A stretch of DNA of 64,000 nt from Hyphomonas sp. (GTDB lineage: Bacteria; Pseudomonadota; Alphaproteobacteria; Caulobacterales; Hyphomonadaceae): NCBI RefSeq assembly GCF_022844445.1, contig NZ_JALHLS010000006.1:1-64000 (forward strand), read 5' to 3'. Below are positions 17,690 to 26,715 of this stretch, one piece after another; the first letter of the stretch is position 1; every line of letters starts with the position of its first letter. The translations under genes were made by a program, and so were the position numbers. The notes under the pieces are model-generated. The model saw only the letters and a list, made by a program, of their open reading frames with translations. It was not told the DNA's origin and did not search any database.

Positions 17690-18383
17690 TCGCCGCGCGC
17701 ACATCCGCCAGCGGGAAGAGCGGGCCGGGATCGAGATTGCGCCGAAGGGGCACGCCGCCGCACTCGGGCTGCATGCGGTCATCCAGGGCAGCGTGGGTGA
17801 CCAGGGCTTCGGGCCGCAGGCCATAGCGCGCTGCGATGTCGGCCACGAGGGCGGAGAGGGCGGCAAGCTGCGGCTGCGGGAACGGCTCGAGCCCATCGCC
17901 GCGGTTGACCAGTTCGATGCCGATCGAGCGCCGGTTCACCTGAGACATGATCCCGCCGAAGCTGACATGCCCGGCCGTGCGCAGCTCGGGCCGCTGCTGG
18001 GCGATATCGCCGTCACGCCCGATCACATAATGGATGCTCTTGCCGCTTTCGCCGAGGAACCAGTCGCGCCAGAACACCGCGCTGCCATTGGCGGGGGTGA
18101 AGTAGACTGCGCCGTCCCGGCAGGTGGGTCCGCCGATGGAATGCACGACGATGAGGTCGATATCGGCAGCTTCGCGGGCCTCCCCGCCGTGCGGGAAATC
18201 GCCCGGCAAGCGGTCGATTGTCAGCGGACCAGCCGGCGGTTGGGAGGGCTGTGGGGCTGGAGCGTCTGGCGCGGCAGGCACGGCGATGTCCGGGAGGTCT
18301 GCTCCGGTCGCCGCATCCGGCAGCGCAGCGCAGCCGGCGAGCCAGAAGGCCGCCAGTCCACCAGAAAGCCATGCTGCGCGCAT
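17676..18383 (-). CDS. N-acetylmuramoyl-L-alanine amidase lipoprotein (Amidase_2)
   Basis: A 235-residue lipoprotein (lipobox LAGC, cysteine at about 18) with a Pro/Ala-rich linker and then an amidase_2 domain. It shows DLIVVHSIGG (first zinc histidine), FLGESGKSIHYVIGRDGDI, NRRSIGIELVN and VTHAALDD (second histidine region) followed by NLDPG. The family cleaves the amide bond between muramic acid and the stem peptide. Lipid anchoring suggests action on peptidoglycan from the inner face of the outer membrane, in turnover or recycling. Confidence 0.9.
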   Translation of the reverse strand: MRAAWLSGGLAAFWLAGCAALPDAATGADLPDIAVPAAPDAPAPQPSQPPAGPLTIDRLPGDFPHGGEAREAADIDLIVVHSIGGPTCRDGAVYFTPANGSAVFWRDWFLGESGKSIHYVIGRDGDIAQQRPELRTAGHVSFGGIMSQVNRRSIGIELVNRGDGLEPFPQPQLAALSALVADIAARYGLRPEALVTHAALDDRMQPECGGVPLRRNLDPGPLFPLADVRAAITPE

Positions 18384-18556
18384 CTCACCTCACTTTGCCC
18401 CGCGCAGGACCCTGCCCGGCAATTCCGGCAGGATTATTGCGGGCGGGCAATCGCCCGGCGCCGCCCCTTTTGCCCCCTTGCAAAATCCGGCACCGCGCGT
18501 AAAAGCGCCACTTCCCGGCCAGGACGCCTCGCGGCGCCCCCGGCAAAGGATGGTAT

Positions 18557-18633
18557 CGGAGTGTGGCTCAGCCTGGTAGAGCACTAGCTTCGGGAGCTAG
18601 GGGTCGGAGGTTCGAATCCTCTCACTCCGACCA
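18557..18633 (+). tRNA. tRNA-Pro (anticodon CGG)
   Basis: A 77-nt cloverleaf can be folded by eye. The acceptor stem pairs CGGAGTG (18557-18563) with CACTCCG (18623-18629), followed by discriminator A and an encoded CCA. The anticodon stem-loop is CTAGC-TTCGGGA-GCTAG with CGG in the loop. The T-loop reads GGTTCGAATCC. It lies alone between two minus-strand lipoprotein genes. Confidence 0.96.
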
Positions 18634-18664
18634 TCTTTCCCGCCCCTTCCGGACCGCTCCGAAC

Positions 18665-19459
18665 TCAGGGTGAAAACTGATAGCCATGCAGGGTCATGTT
18701 GATCGTCTGGCCGGGCGCCAGCGGCTTCCATGTTCCGCACCATCCCGGCGCATTGCAGCGCCAGAGTTCCGTGAACGGAAACATCGGGATGGTGTCGGGC
18801 GGAAAGTGCAGGTTCGGCGGCGCCCGGTCCAGCCTGGCCCATCGCGCAACGGTCGCGGGGCGCACGACCAGCCGGTCGGTCCAGCCATCTGTGAGGCTGA
18901 GGACTGACATAGTCACCCGGCCGGGCCGGCGTTCGATCGTCCAGCGCACACGGTGGCCTGCGAGATCCTTGCGGACTGAGCGCATGCGAAAACCGCCATC
19001 GCCATTGTGCAGGTTGTATTCGAGGCGCCCGTCCATGTACTCGAAGTCGAACTCGTGACCGCTCTCGGCGCTGCCTTCGGAATAGAGCCAGAGCGGCGCG
19101 TAGACGACACCGGGCCACACTTCGGAGATCGTGGCCTCGACCACATACTTTCCCTGGGTCTTGGCCAGTTGCCGCTCGCCCTCCCACTTGATGGCAGAGC
19201 CCCAGCTTTGCGTCAGCTTCTGTACGATCGACCCGTCCGGCTGCGGCTCGACTGCGTCGAACCGGAACTCGAAGCCGGGCGGGAACTTCCTCGGCTGGTG
19301 GCCCTCCAGCGGATGATAGACCTGGGTGTAGTTGCGATATTCGACGGAAGACGGCGGAAAAGGCGTCAGCTCGATCTTGCCGCGATTGGCAGCGCAACCG
19401 ACGAGCACGGCGAAGACCATCAGGCACACTGGCAAAAGGCTGCGCTTGTTCAGGTGCAT
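18665..19459 (-). CDS. Lipoprotein with GH16-like motif, unknown function
   Basis: A 264-residue protein with a lipoprotein signal (LMVFAVLVGC, cysteine at about 22). The mature part is beta-rich. Near the middle, VVEATISEVWPGVVYAPLWL is followed by SGHEFDFEYMDGRLEYNLHN. The E-F-D-F-E sequence resembles the compact catalytic motif of GH16 glucanases (E-x-D-x-E), and the W/Y-rich strands before it fit a jelly-roll lectin fold. This is a pattern match by eye, not a confirmed family. It is probably an envelope-anchored carbohydrate-binding or hydrolysing protein. Confidence 0.6.
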   Translation of the reverse strand: MHLNKRSLLPVCLMVFAVLVGCAANRGKIELTPFPPSSVEYRNYTQVYHPLEGHQPRKFPPGFEFRFDAVEPQPDGSIVQKLTQSWGSAIKWEGERQLAKTQGKYVVEATISEVWPGVVYAPLWLYSEGSAESGHEFDFEYMDGRLEYNLHNGDGGFRMRSVRKDLAGHRVRWTIERRPGRVTMSVLSLTDGWTDRLVVRPATVARWARLDRAPPNLHFPPDTIPMFPFTELWRCNAPGWCGTWKPLAPGQTINMTLHGYQFSP

Positions 19460-19505
19460 TCTGGGCCCGTCTGCTTATCGGCTCAAGTTTCCGCTTCCTG
19501 CACCT

Positions 19506-19910
19506 TCACCGCATTTCCTTGCGGATGACCAGCTTCAAACCGGACCAGACCGCATCGACCGCGCAGACTTTCACGTCAACGAAGCCCATCGGCAGCGCCC
19601 GGGCGCGAATCACGTCCTCGGTAATGTCGGTAGCCACCTTCGCCGCCCTCTTGGGCCAGGAGACCCAGACCATACCATCAGGGGCGAGCAGCGGGCGAAG
19701 CGTCGCGAGGTCTGCATCCAGCTCTGCCGCAGCCGTGTGGAACAGAAGCGCCGCCGCGAGACCTTTCACCGGGCGTGCCACAAAGCGGGGGCTTGCGGCC
19801 ACTCCGATTTCGGTGCGCACACTGCCTGGCAGATTGCACGCCCAGACGGGCAAGCCATCGGTGAACCCGAGCTTCTTCGCGAGCGGTGTGCCTGAGTATC
19901 CGGCTGGCAA
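19506..19910 (-). CDS. DUF3052-family protein
   Basis: A 134-residue protein opening PAGYSGTPLAKKLGFTDG, the typical start of DUF3052 proteins, and continuing AAALLFHTAAAELDADLATLRPLLAPDGMVWVSWPKRAAKV, which resembles the end of a methyltransferase-like fold. The start is TTG, preceded by an unusually strong GGAGGAGG site. It lies 27 bp downstream of alaS in the same direction and is probably in its operon. Function of the family is unknown. Confidence 0.82.
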   Translation of the reverse strand: MPAGYSGTPLAKKLGFTDGLPVWACNLPGSVRTEIGVAASPRFVARPVKGLAAALLFHTAAAELDADLATLRPLLAPDGMVWVSWPKRAAKVATDITEDVIRARALPMGFVDVKVCAVDAVWSGLKLVIRKEMR

Positions 19911-19937
19911 GAGCCCTCCTCCGGCCAGCCGCCCGGC

Positions 19938-22580
19938 TCAGCCCTTCAGGGCCGCACGCACAGCTTCCAGGGCCTCATCGGCCTTACTGGCGTCCGATCC
20001 GCCGGCCTGCGCCATGTCGGGGCGCCCACCGCCGCCGGCACCGCCCATGGCCGCCGCCGCGACCTTCACGAGGTCGACAGCCGAATGCGTGGCGGTGAGA
20101 TCCTTGGTGACGCCGACCGCGATGCCGGCCTTGCCGCCTTCGATGCCGACGAACACGACCACGCCCGAGCCGATGGTGGCTTTCGCCTCCTCCACGAGCG
20201 GGCGCAGGTCCTTGCTGCCGACGCCGTCCGCGACGCGGGCGATCAGGTTGACGCCATTGATCACTTCCGGGCCGGAGGCGCCGCCACCGCCGCCCATCGC
20301 CAGCTTGCGCTTGGCATCGTTGAGCTCGCGCTCCAGCGTGCGGCGTTCTTCAGTCAGCGCGGCGACGCGCCGCGGCAGATCCTTCAGCGGGACTTTCAGG
20401 CTCTTGGCGACATCCGCCGCGATCTGGGCGCGGCCCTTGAGATAGTTCAGCGCTTCGGCGCCGGTGGCCGCCTCGATCCGGCGCACACCCGCAGCCACGC
20501 CGCCTTCCGAGAGGATCGCGAACACGGCAATATCGCCGCTGCGCGACACGTGCGTGCCGCCGCACAGCTCGACTGAGTAGGACCGGCCACCATCGCCGGG
20601 CTCCCCCATCGACAGCACACGGACTTCATCGCCATACTTCTCGCCAAACAGCGCCAGCGCGCCAGCCTCGATGGCCTTCTCGGGACTCGTCACCTTGATG
20701 CCGGTCTCGATGTTAGCGCGGATCTGGGCGTTGACTTCGTCCTCCACCGCTTCGATCTCGGCCGGCGTCATCGGCGCGCCGTGCGAGAAGTCGAACCTGA
20801 ACCGGTCGGCCTCGACCAGCGAGCCTTTCTGCGTGACATGGGCGCCGAGCACCTTGCGCAGCGCGGCGTGCATCAGGTGCGTCGCCGAATGGTTCGCCAT
20901 CACCTGCTTGCGGCGGACCGCGTCAACTCTCAGCTGCCCCTTCGCACCGAGCTTCGCGTTGCCGGACACGAGTTCGCCGATATGGACATGCAGGTCGCCG
21001 GCGCGCTTCTGCACGTCGCGCACGATGAAGCGCGCGCCTCCGTCGAAGATGATCTCGCCGTGGTCGCCTGCCTGGCCACCGGACTCGGCGTAGAAGGGCG
21101 TCGTGTCGAACACGAGCTCGGCCTCGCCCGGGAGAAGCTCCGGGGCCAGCACGCCGCCGACTGCAATAGCGACCAGTTTGCCGTCTCCGGAGGTTGCGCC
21201 ATAGCCGGCAAACTTCGTGGCGCCGGTTTTTGCACGCGCCTCGAACCAGATTTCTTCGGTCGCCCGGTCACCCGAGGAGAAGCCGGCGGCGCGGCTCGCA
21301 TCGCGCTGCACATCGAGCGCGGCTTCGAAGCCGGCAACGTCGACTTCAAGGCCGCGGCCCCGCAGGATGTCCTGCGTCAGATCAAGCGGGAAGCCGTAAG
21401 TGTCCGACAGTTTGAAGGCGACATCGCCGGGCAGCGCGGCGCCCGGCTTGAGGTCAAGCAGCGCCTTGTCGAGCAGCGCGAGGCCATTGCCCAGCGTGCG
21501 CTGGAAGCGGGCCTCTTCCTGCTCAATGGCAGCTTCGATGGCAACCTGAGCGCGGCCGAGTTCCGGATAGGCCTTGCCCATCTCGGCGACCAGCGCGGGG
21601 ACGAGCTTGTGCATCAGCGGCTCGCGCGCGCCGAGCATATGGCCGTGACGCATGGCGCGGCGCATGATCCGGCGCAGCACATAGCCGCGCCCTTCGTTTG
21701 ACGGCAGCACGCCGTCCGCCACGAGGAAGGCAGACGTGCGCAGGTGGTCGGCGATGACGCGGAAGGAAGGCGCCTTGTCGCCTGCTGCCTTCTGGCCATA
21801 GACGGCCTCTTCGGCATTGATCAGCGTACGGAAGAGATCGATGTCGTAGTTGTTGTGCTGGCCTTGCAGCACGGCGGCGATGCGCTCGAGACCCATGCCC
21901 GTGTCGATCGACGGTTTGGGGAGGCTTGTGCGCTTGCCACCTTCGTGCTGTTCGAACTGCATGAAGACGAGGTTCCAGACCTCGATGAACCGGTCACCGT
22001 CCTGGTCGGCGCTGCCCGGCGGGCCGCCCGCAACCTTGTCGCCATGGTCGAAGAAGATTTCCGAACAGGGGCCGCAAGGGCCGGTGTCGCCCATCGACCA
22101 GAAATTGTCGCTTGTGGCGATGCGGATGATCTTCGAATCGTCGAAGCCGGCGACCTTCTTCCAAATACTGGCAGCCTCTTCGTCTTCGGCATAGACCGTG
22201 ACCAGCAGGCGTTTGGGGTCGAGCCCGTAATCTTTCGTGATCAGCTCCCAGGCGAGGCGGATCGCGTCATCTTTGAAATAATCGCCGAAGGAGAAATTCC
22301 CCAGCATTTCGAAGAAGGTGTGGTGGCGGGCGGTATAGCCGACATTGTCGAGGTCATTGTGCTTGCCGCCGGCGCGCACGCACTTCTGCGAGGTGGTGGC
22401 ACGGGGCGCAAACGGCACCTCGGCTCCGGTGAAGATGTTCTTGAACGGCACCATGCCGGCATTCACGAACAGCAGGGTCGGGTCGTTCTGCGGCACCAGC
22501 GGCGCAGACGCCCGGCGCGTATGGCCGTTCTTCTCAAAAAAGCTGAGGAACGTTTCGCGGATCTCGTTAACGCCTTGCAT
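19938..22580 (-). CDS. alaS: Alanyl-tRNA synthetase
   Basis: AlaS charges tRNA-Ala and edits mischarged Ser and Gly. The 880-residue length is full. The N-terminal class II core has [19 protein letters not shown] and [19 protein letters not shown]. The editing domain has the zinc-binding pair [11 protein letters not shown] and [12 protein letters not shown]. The C-terminal C-Ala domain includes a Gly-rich hinge ([11 protein letters not shown]) and the end [13 protein letters not shown]. It follows recA in the same direction, with a 274-base gap, an order widely kept in alphaproteobacteria. Confidence 0.98.
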   Translation of the reverse strand: MQGVNEIRETFLSFFEKNGHTRRASAPLVPQNDPTLLFVNAGMVPFKNIFTGAEVPFAPRATTSQKCVRAGGKHNDLDNVGYTARHHTFFEMLGNFSFGDYFKDDAIRLAWELITKDYGLDPKRLLVTVYAEDEEAASIWKKVAGFDDSKIIRIATSDNFWSMGDTGPCGPCSEIFFDHGDKVAGGPPGSADQDGDRFIEVWNLVFMQFEQHEGGKRTSLPKPSIDTGMGLERIAAVLQGQHNNYDIDLFRTLINAEEAVYGQKAAGDKAPSFRVIADHLRTSAFLVADGVLPSNEGRGYVLRRIMRRAMRHGHMLGAREPLMHKLVPALVAEMGKAYPELGRAQVAIEAAIEQEEARFQRTLGNGLALLDKALLDLKPGAALPGDVAFKLSDTYGFPLDLTQDILRGRGLEVDVAGFEAALDVQRDASRAAGFSSGDRATEEIWFEARAKTGATKFAGYGATSGDGKLVAIAVGGVLAPELLPGEAELVFDTTPFYAESGGQAGDHGEIIFDGGARFIVRDVQKRAGDLHVHIGELVSGNAKLGAKGQLRVDAVRRKQVMANHSATHLMHAALRKVLGAHVTQKGSLVEADRFRFDFSHGAPMTPAEIEAVEDEVNAQIRANIETGIKVTSPEKAIEAGALALFGEKYGDEVRVLSMGEPGDGGRSYSVELCGGTHVSRSGDIAVFAILSEGGVAAGVRRIEAATGAEALNYLKGRAQIAADVAKSLKVPLKDLPRRVAALTEERRTLERELNDAKRKLAMGGGGGASGPEVINGVNLIARVADGVGSKDLRPLVEEAKATIGSGVVVFVGIEGGKAGIAVGVTKDLTATHSAVDLVKVAAAAMGGAGGGGRPDMAQAGGSDASKADEALEAVRAALKG

Positions 22581-22854
22581 GTTTCGCTTCTGGTCCTTGC
22601 CAAATCTGGAACGGTTCTCGGGCCCGCCTTAGCCGAGGCGCGCACAGGATTACAGAGGCGATATAAAGGCCCCTTTGCAGCACGCCAAGACAAGGCGCGC
22701 CGCAAAGGGGACTCTTCCGGCCCGGAGATCGATAGGCCGGAAGCTTACCGGACCGGCCCCGCGCAGGTTCCATCCTGCGCGCCGGTCTGGCCAGCGGCCT
22801 CCTGTGTTACGGCAGGAAACCGCGAAACCGTTGTCCCTTTCTCACCCGCCAGGA
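22581..22854 (-). other. recA-alaS spacer with two hairpins
   Basis: No gene is seen. Two stem-loops are visible: CTTCCGGCC (22714-22722) with GGCCGGAAG (22735-22743), and a larger imperfect one at 22751-22787 (GACCGGC...GCCGGTC). Neither is followed by a T-run on the minus strand, so their role as recA terminators is uncertain. The alaS promoter must lie here. Confidence 0.4.
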
Positions 22855-23949
22855 TCAACCTTCGGCGGCGTCGGGCGCTTCGTCATCCTCGGACGCATTC
22901 ATCCCGGCTGCAAGGAGTTCTTCTGCAAGAAGACCTGCATTCCGGCGGATTGCATCCTCGATCTCGTTGGCGATCGGGACATTGTCCTTGAGGAACTGGC
23001 GGGCCTTTTCACGGCCCTGACCGATGCGCTCGCCGTTATAGGAGTACCAGGAGCCCGATTTCTCGACGACATTGGCCTTAACACCCAGATCGATCAGCTC
23101 GCCGGTCTTGGAAATGCCCTCGCCATAGAGGATGTCGAACTCGACCTGCCGGAATGGCGGGGCGACCTTGTTCTTGACCACCTTGACGCGCGTCTGGTTG
23201 CCGATCACCTCCTCGCGTTCCTTGATCTGGCCGATGCGGCGGATATCGAGGCGCACAGAAGCGTAGAATTTCAGGGCGTTACCGCCCGTCGTGGTCTCGG
23301 GGTTGCCGAACATCACGCCGATCTTCATGCGGATCTGGTTGATGAAGATCACCATGCATTTCGACTTGGAGATCGACCCCGTGAGCTTGCGCAGGGCCTG
23401 GCTCATCAGACGGGCCTGAAGGCCGGGCAGCGAATCGCCCATCTCGCCTTCAAGTTCCGCGCGCGGGGTGAGAGCCGCAACCGAGTCGATGACCAGAAGG
23501 TCGACGGCGCCGGAGCGCACCAACGTATCGGCAATCTCGAGTGCCTGCTCACCCGAATCGGGCTGCGAAATCAGCAGGTCGTCCAAGTCGATGCCCAGCT
23601 TGCCGGCATAGACGGGGTCCAACGCGTGTTCGGCGTCGATAAAAGCGCACACGCCGCCATTGCGCTGGGCTTCGGCCACGCAGTGCAGCGAAAGGGTCGT
23701 CTTGCCCGAGCTTTCCGGCCCGAAAATCTCGATGATCCGGCCTTTCGGCAGGCCGCCAATACCAAGGGCAATGTCCAGACCCAGCGAACCGGTAGAAATC
23801 GCCTCGATATCCATCGATTTCTTGTCGCCGAGGCGCATCACGGAGCCCTTGCCGAAGGAACGCTCGATGTTGCCGAGCGCCGTTTCGAGGGCTTTTTGCT
23901 TATCCACGCCAGTTTCCTTCTGCACGATCGCCAGAGCAGGTTTGGTCAT
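22855..23949 (-). CDS. recA: Recombinase RecA
   Basis: RecA forms filaments on single-stranded DNA, drives strand exchange and triggers LexA self-cleavage. The 364-residue protein is complete: Walker A GPESSGKT at 77-84, [10 protein letters not shown], Walker [14 protein letters not shown]-type [11 protein letters not shown], loop 2 around [18 protein letters not shown], and an acidic C-terminus ([13 protein letters not shown]). A palindrome at 24029-24046, some 80 bp upstream, is the likely damage-response operator. A transposon sits just beyond it. Confidence 0.99.
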   Translation of the reverse strand: MTKPALAIVQKETGVDKQKALETALGNIERSFGKGSVMRLGDKKSMDIEAISTGSLGLDIALGIGGLPKGRIIEIFGPESSGKTTLSLHCVAEAQRNGGVCAFIDAEHALDPVYAGKLGIDLDDLLISQPDSGEQALEIADTLVRSGAVDLLVIDSVAALTPRAELEGEMGDSLPGLQARLMSQALRKLTGSISKSKCMVIFINQIRMKIGVMFGNPETTTGGNALKFYASVRLDIRRIGQIKEREEVIGNQTRVKVVKNKVAPPFRQVEFDILYGEGISKTGELIDLGVKANVVEKSGSWYSYNGERIGQGREKARQFLKDNVPIANEIEDAIRRNAGLLAEELLAAGMNASEDDEAPDAAEG

Positions 23950-24028
23950 TGAGTCGTCTCCTTAGGTCTACCATGGGGGTCGGTTTGGCAAGGCCCCCGA
24001 TTGCCGTGCTGGAACCGGGTGTACACTA

Positions 24029-24046
24029 TTTGTTCCGGAGAACAAA
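24029..24046. promoter_or_regulatory. Palindromic operator upstream of recA (SOS-box-like)
   Basis: An 18-bp inverted repeat, TTTGTTC-N4-GAACAAA with perfect 7-base arms, lies about 80 bp before the recA start. Its GTTC/GAAC half-sites are those recognised by LexA proteins. The usual alphaproteobacterial form is a direct repeat GTTC-N7-GTTC, which is not present here, so the match is to the half-site rather than the full consensus. On the minus strand TAGTGT just downstream could be a -10 element. Confidence 0.55.
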
Positions 24047-24051
24047 GAGGA

Positions 24052-24059
24052 AACTTTTT
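24052..24059. repeat. Target-site duplication, left copy
   Basis: AACTTTTT directly next to the left inverted repeat; the same 8 bases follow the right inverted repeat at 26983-26990. An 8-bp duplication is within the range (8-10) known for IS1-family elements. Confidence 0.88.
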
Positions 24060-24081
24060 GGTACTGTCTCAGTTTGAATTT
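24060..24081. repeat. Left terminal inverted repeat
   Basis: Starts GGTACTGTCTCA and ends TTTGAATTT. It matches the reverse complement of the right end (26961-26982) at 20 of 22 positions; the differences are T/C at position 3 and G/C at position 13. Confidence 0.9.
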
Positions 24082-24377
24082 TTTGGATCGATCTCGGGGG
24101 TTAGCCCGTGACTCTTCAGATAGTCGAACAGTCCGGCGGACAGCGCTTGAGCGCCCGCAATTGGCATAACCAAGCGCCCAACCGTAACCCACTTGGCGGC
24201 GCCCTTGTCGCCATTGTCAAACCTTAAGGAGGTAAGCTGTATGGATACGTTCCCGTTCTTGTGCGCAAAGAATAGTGCAGTATCTGCGTACAATTCGAGC
24301 CCCAACAAATTCTCGACAACCGGAGGAATACCCTCTGGCTGGCCCGTCGCAGCTTCAACTTCCTTTTTGTCAGTCAT
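24069..24377 (-). CDS. Transposon cargo protein, unknown function (102 aa)
   Basis: A small acidic soluble protein beginning MTDKKEVEAATGQPEG, with a core VVENLLGLELYADTALFFA and NGNVSIQLTSLRFD that looks like a beta-alpha-beta fold. The start is fixed by AGGAG nine bases upstream. The stop lies within a few bases of the left inverted repeat, so the gene fills the end of the element. No signal peptide or membrane segment. No family recognised. Base use matches the other cargo genes rather than recA. Confidence 0.75.
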   Translation of the reverse strand: MTDKKEVEAATGQPEGIPPVVENLLGLELYADTALFFAHKNGNVSIQLTSLRFDNGDKGAAKWVTVGRLVMPIAGAQALSAGLFDYLKSHGLTPEIDPKNSN

Positions 24378-24447
24378 GAAAAATTCTCCTGGTGAGAAGG
24401 TGTGGATGTCTGAGGATGGCGGTCAGACTTGGCGCCCTCTCGGCGCC

Positions 24448-25380
24448 TCACGCTGACTTCTTTTTGTAGGGACCGCGCGGCTTCGGTGGCGGTGCAGCGG
24501 TGTCAATCTTTCCGACAATCCAAGTCATGTCGTGCTGCTTGTCCGTCAGGCCAGCGGCCATTGCCGGTGTCATGCCGAGCGTCTGATGCTTCCGGCAGAA
24601 GTTGTAGTGCATGAAGTACAGCGCCAGCGCGTACAGGTGCTGCTCATACTTTTTCGAGTGTGCATTTGTCAGGCGCGTGAACCGGCGCATACCCATCCGC
24701 ATAGAGAGGTTCTGGCGCTCGACGTAGGACGTTGAAGCCTTGCGCAGATCAGGCTTACCGCACTCTGCGTCCTTCTTCACGCCAACACATTCCAGCGGGG
24801 CGTAGTGCTTGTGACCTGATTTCACGTTGGCATAGATTTTGACGATTGAGGCATGGTCAATCATGCCGCGAAAAACCTTTTTGATCGTGGGCGCGTAGGC
24901 GGAGTGACCATCCGTGTCGATCTGGATGCGATCTGCGAGACGGCCAGACAGATCCGACAGAAATGCTTCTGCGCTGACAGCGGTGCGAGTGCCTGCAAGA
25001 TAGGACACGATCAGTTTGGAGTCGGCATCGATAGCCGTCCACGTCCACACGTCGCCGTGTTCAGCGGTGAAGTTTTTGGCGGCGCCTTTGTTGCGCTCTT
25101 TCGTGTGAATGAATGACCAGATTTCATCGCACTCGACGCGCTTGGAATTGACGCCGCGCACCAGTTCGTCATGGGCCAGCAGGCAAGCCTCGCCAGCGTC
25201 CACGAGCAGCTTGGCGACCGTGTTGATGGAGACGCCAGCAATGCGGCTGATGGAGCGCATGGAAGAGCCCTCCACCATCATCTGAAGGATCAGCGCGCGC
25301 TTTTCGAGGGGAAGGACATTTGCCATGCCCTTTTGATATGAACTTTTATCCTTAGCGTCAAGCATTTTGCTGGCATCCAT
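24448..25380 (-). CDS. IS1-type DDE transposase
   Basis: A single-frame transposase of up to 310 residues. An N-terminal helix-turn-helix (MVEGSSMRSISRIAGVSI then TVAKLLVDAG) is followed by the catalytic domain with CDEIWSFIHTKERN (first acidic residue), WTAIDADSKLIVSYLAGTR, IQIDTDGHSAY (second Asp) and the C-terminal block STSYVERQNLSMRMGMRRFT containing the Glu, then HYNFCRKHQTL. These blocks are those of single-ORF IS1-family transposases. The true start may be 25323 (MANVLPLEKRA), because the first ATG lies 2 bp from a palindrome in the divergent promoter. It should mobilise the whole element. Confidence 0.9.
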   Translation of the reverse strand: MDASKMLDAKDKSSYQKGMANVLPLEKRALILQMMVEGSSMRSISRIAGVSINTVAKLLVDAGEACLLAHDELVRGVNSKRVECDEIWSFIHTKERNKGAAKNFTAEHGDVWTWTAIDADSKLIVSYLAGTRTAVSAEAFLSDLSGRLADRIQIDTDGHSAYAPTIKKVFRGMIDHASIVKIYANVKSGHKHYAPLECVGVKKDAECGKPDLRKASTSYVERQNLSMRMGMRRFTRLTNAHSKKYEQHLYALALYFMHYNFCRKHQTLGMTPAMAAGLTDKQHDMTWIVGKIDTAAPPPKPRGPYKKKSA

Positions 25381-25382
25381 AA

Positions 25383-25400
25383 AATTATGCTTGCATAATT
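25383..25400. promoter_or_regulatory. Palindrome in the transposase/P63C divergent promoter
   Basis: AATTATGC-TT-GCATAATT, perfect 8-base arms, lies between the divergent transposase and P63C genes. The same region also has a 13-base direct repeat, ATTTTGCTGGCAT, at 25364-25376 and 25433-25445. The spacing and AT-rich sequence fit a repressor operator that could keep transposition low; the repressor is unknown. Confidence 0.55.
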
Positions 25401-25456
25401 AGCATTAATGGCGGATATGCCTGCTTAACCTAATTTTGCTGGCATAGGAAGCTGTT

Positions 25457-26491
25457 ATGGATGACGGGATTGAACACAAAGGAAAGGCAAAGGGCGGCGC
25501 GGCGCGTATGGCGTTGCTCACAACCGAGCAGCGAAAGGCTCAGGCAAAAAAGGGCGCTGCTGCTCGTTGGTCGGGAGAAGTAAAGCAGGCAACCCACGGA
25601 TCTGAAGACCACCCCCTTCGCATCGGTAATATTGATATTGCCTGCTACGTGCTCGATGACGGTCGGCGCGTTCTCCAGCAATCGGGTCTGATTGGGGCGC
25701 TAAACATGTCCCATGGTGGCAGCTACAGCAAAGGTGGGGACCGCCTTGCGAAATTTACTGCGCAGGGTCGCCTAAAACCTTTTGTTTCCAGTGAGTTGAT
25801 CGACCGGACCGCTGAACCAATTCGCTTCCGCACCACGTCGGGAAGCCTAGCATACGGGTATGAGGCAACCGTACTTGCGGACATTTGTGAAGCAGTGTTG
25901 GCCGCACGAAGTGCAGGGGTATTGCAAAAGCAACAGGAACACATTGCGCGACAGGCGGAAATTCTCGTGCGCGGGTTCGCGCGCATAGGCATTATTGCGC
26001 TTGTTGATGAAGCAACCGGCTACCAGCGGGATCGCGCCAAGGATGCGCTGGCAAGGTTGTTGGAGGCTTGGGTGGCGAAAGAGCTGCAAACATGGGTGCA
26101 AACATTTCCACCGGAATTTTATGAACACATGTTTCGTCTTCGGGGATTGGATTTTTCTCCAGAGTCCGTTCGTAGGCCGCAATACTTCGGCCACCTGACC
26201 AACGACATTGTGTACAAAAGGCTGGAAGCGGGTGTCTTGAAAGAACTCAAGCGCGTCACTCCGCGCAACAGTTTAGGGCGTCCAACAGCGCGTTACACTC
26301 AAAGTCTGACCAAAAACATCGGGTACCCCAAGCTCAAAGAACATCTCGGTGCAGTGGTTGCGTTTATGCGGATAAGCAAATCGTGGGGCGAGTTCATGAA
26401 CTTGTTGGATGAGCACTACCCGCGCAAAGGGGAGACGCCGATGCTCCCGATGGATTACGATCAAGAAAAAGATGACGGCAAAGGCCTCTAA
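25457..26491 (+). CDS. P63C-domain protein (transposon cargo)
   Basis: A 344-residue protein. The N-terminus is Lys/Ala-rich (AQAKKGAAARWSG). Residues ~55-110 have IDIACYVLDDGRRVLQQSGL, LNMSHGGSYSKGG and RLKPFVSS, and the middle has the P63C hallmark LVDEATGYQRDRAKDALARL followed by PPEFYEHMFRLRGLDF and YFGHLTNDIVYKRL. P63C proteins are known from phages and mobile elements, where their job is unresolved. The start has AGGA seven bases upstream. The C-terminus overlaps the convergent 75-residue gene by 4 bp. Confidence 0.88.
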   Translation: MDDGIEHKGKAKGGAARMALLTTEQRKAQAKKGAAARWSGEVKQATHGSEDHPLRIGNIDIACYVLDDGRRVLQQSGLIGALNMSHGGSYSKGGDRLAKFTAQGRLKPFVSSELIDRTAEPIRFRTTSGSLAYGYEATVLADICEAVLAARSAGVLQKQQEHIARQAEILVRGFARIGIIALVDEATGYQRDRAKDALARLLEAWVAKELQTWVQTFPPEFYEHMFRLRGLDFSPESVRRPQYFGHLTNDIVYKRLEAGVLKELKRVTPRNSLGRPTARYTQSLTKNIGYPKLKEHLGAVVAFMRISKSWGEFMNLLDEHYPRKGETPMLPMDYDQEKDDGKGL

Positions 26492-26715
26492 TCTTTCTTC
26501 CACCGCTTCTGAGCAGCCTTCTTAGCAATCTCCGCACGCTTCTCGGGCGTCAGCTTTGACGCCCGAGCCTTGCCGCCCTTGCGGCCCATCTCTGCGGCTG
26601 CGCTGGATAGCGACTCGTCATCCTTCGGATCTTCACCCGTCGCCATCCTGGCGATCTTGATGGCGTTGCCGATGACGTCTGCGGGGCGTTTTTCGCCTTT
26701 GGGTCCTTTAGGCAT
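26488..26715 (-). CDS. Small basic KGG-type protein (transposon cargo)
   Basis: A 75-residue basic protein with SSAAAEMGRKGGKARASKLTP (the GRKGGKARA stretch seen in small proteins often labelled RNA-binding) and a C-terminal repeat-like helix EKRAEIAKKAAQKRWKK. The composition suggests nucleic-acid binding, but that is inference. A strong AAGGAGG site fixes the start. It overlaps the upstream 63-residue gene by 8 bp, so the pair is co-translated. Confidence 0.8.
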   Translation of the reverse strand: MPKGPKGEKRPADVIGNAIKIARMATGEDPKDDESLSSAAAEMGRKGGKARASKLTPEKRAEIAKKAAQKRWKKD

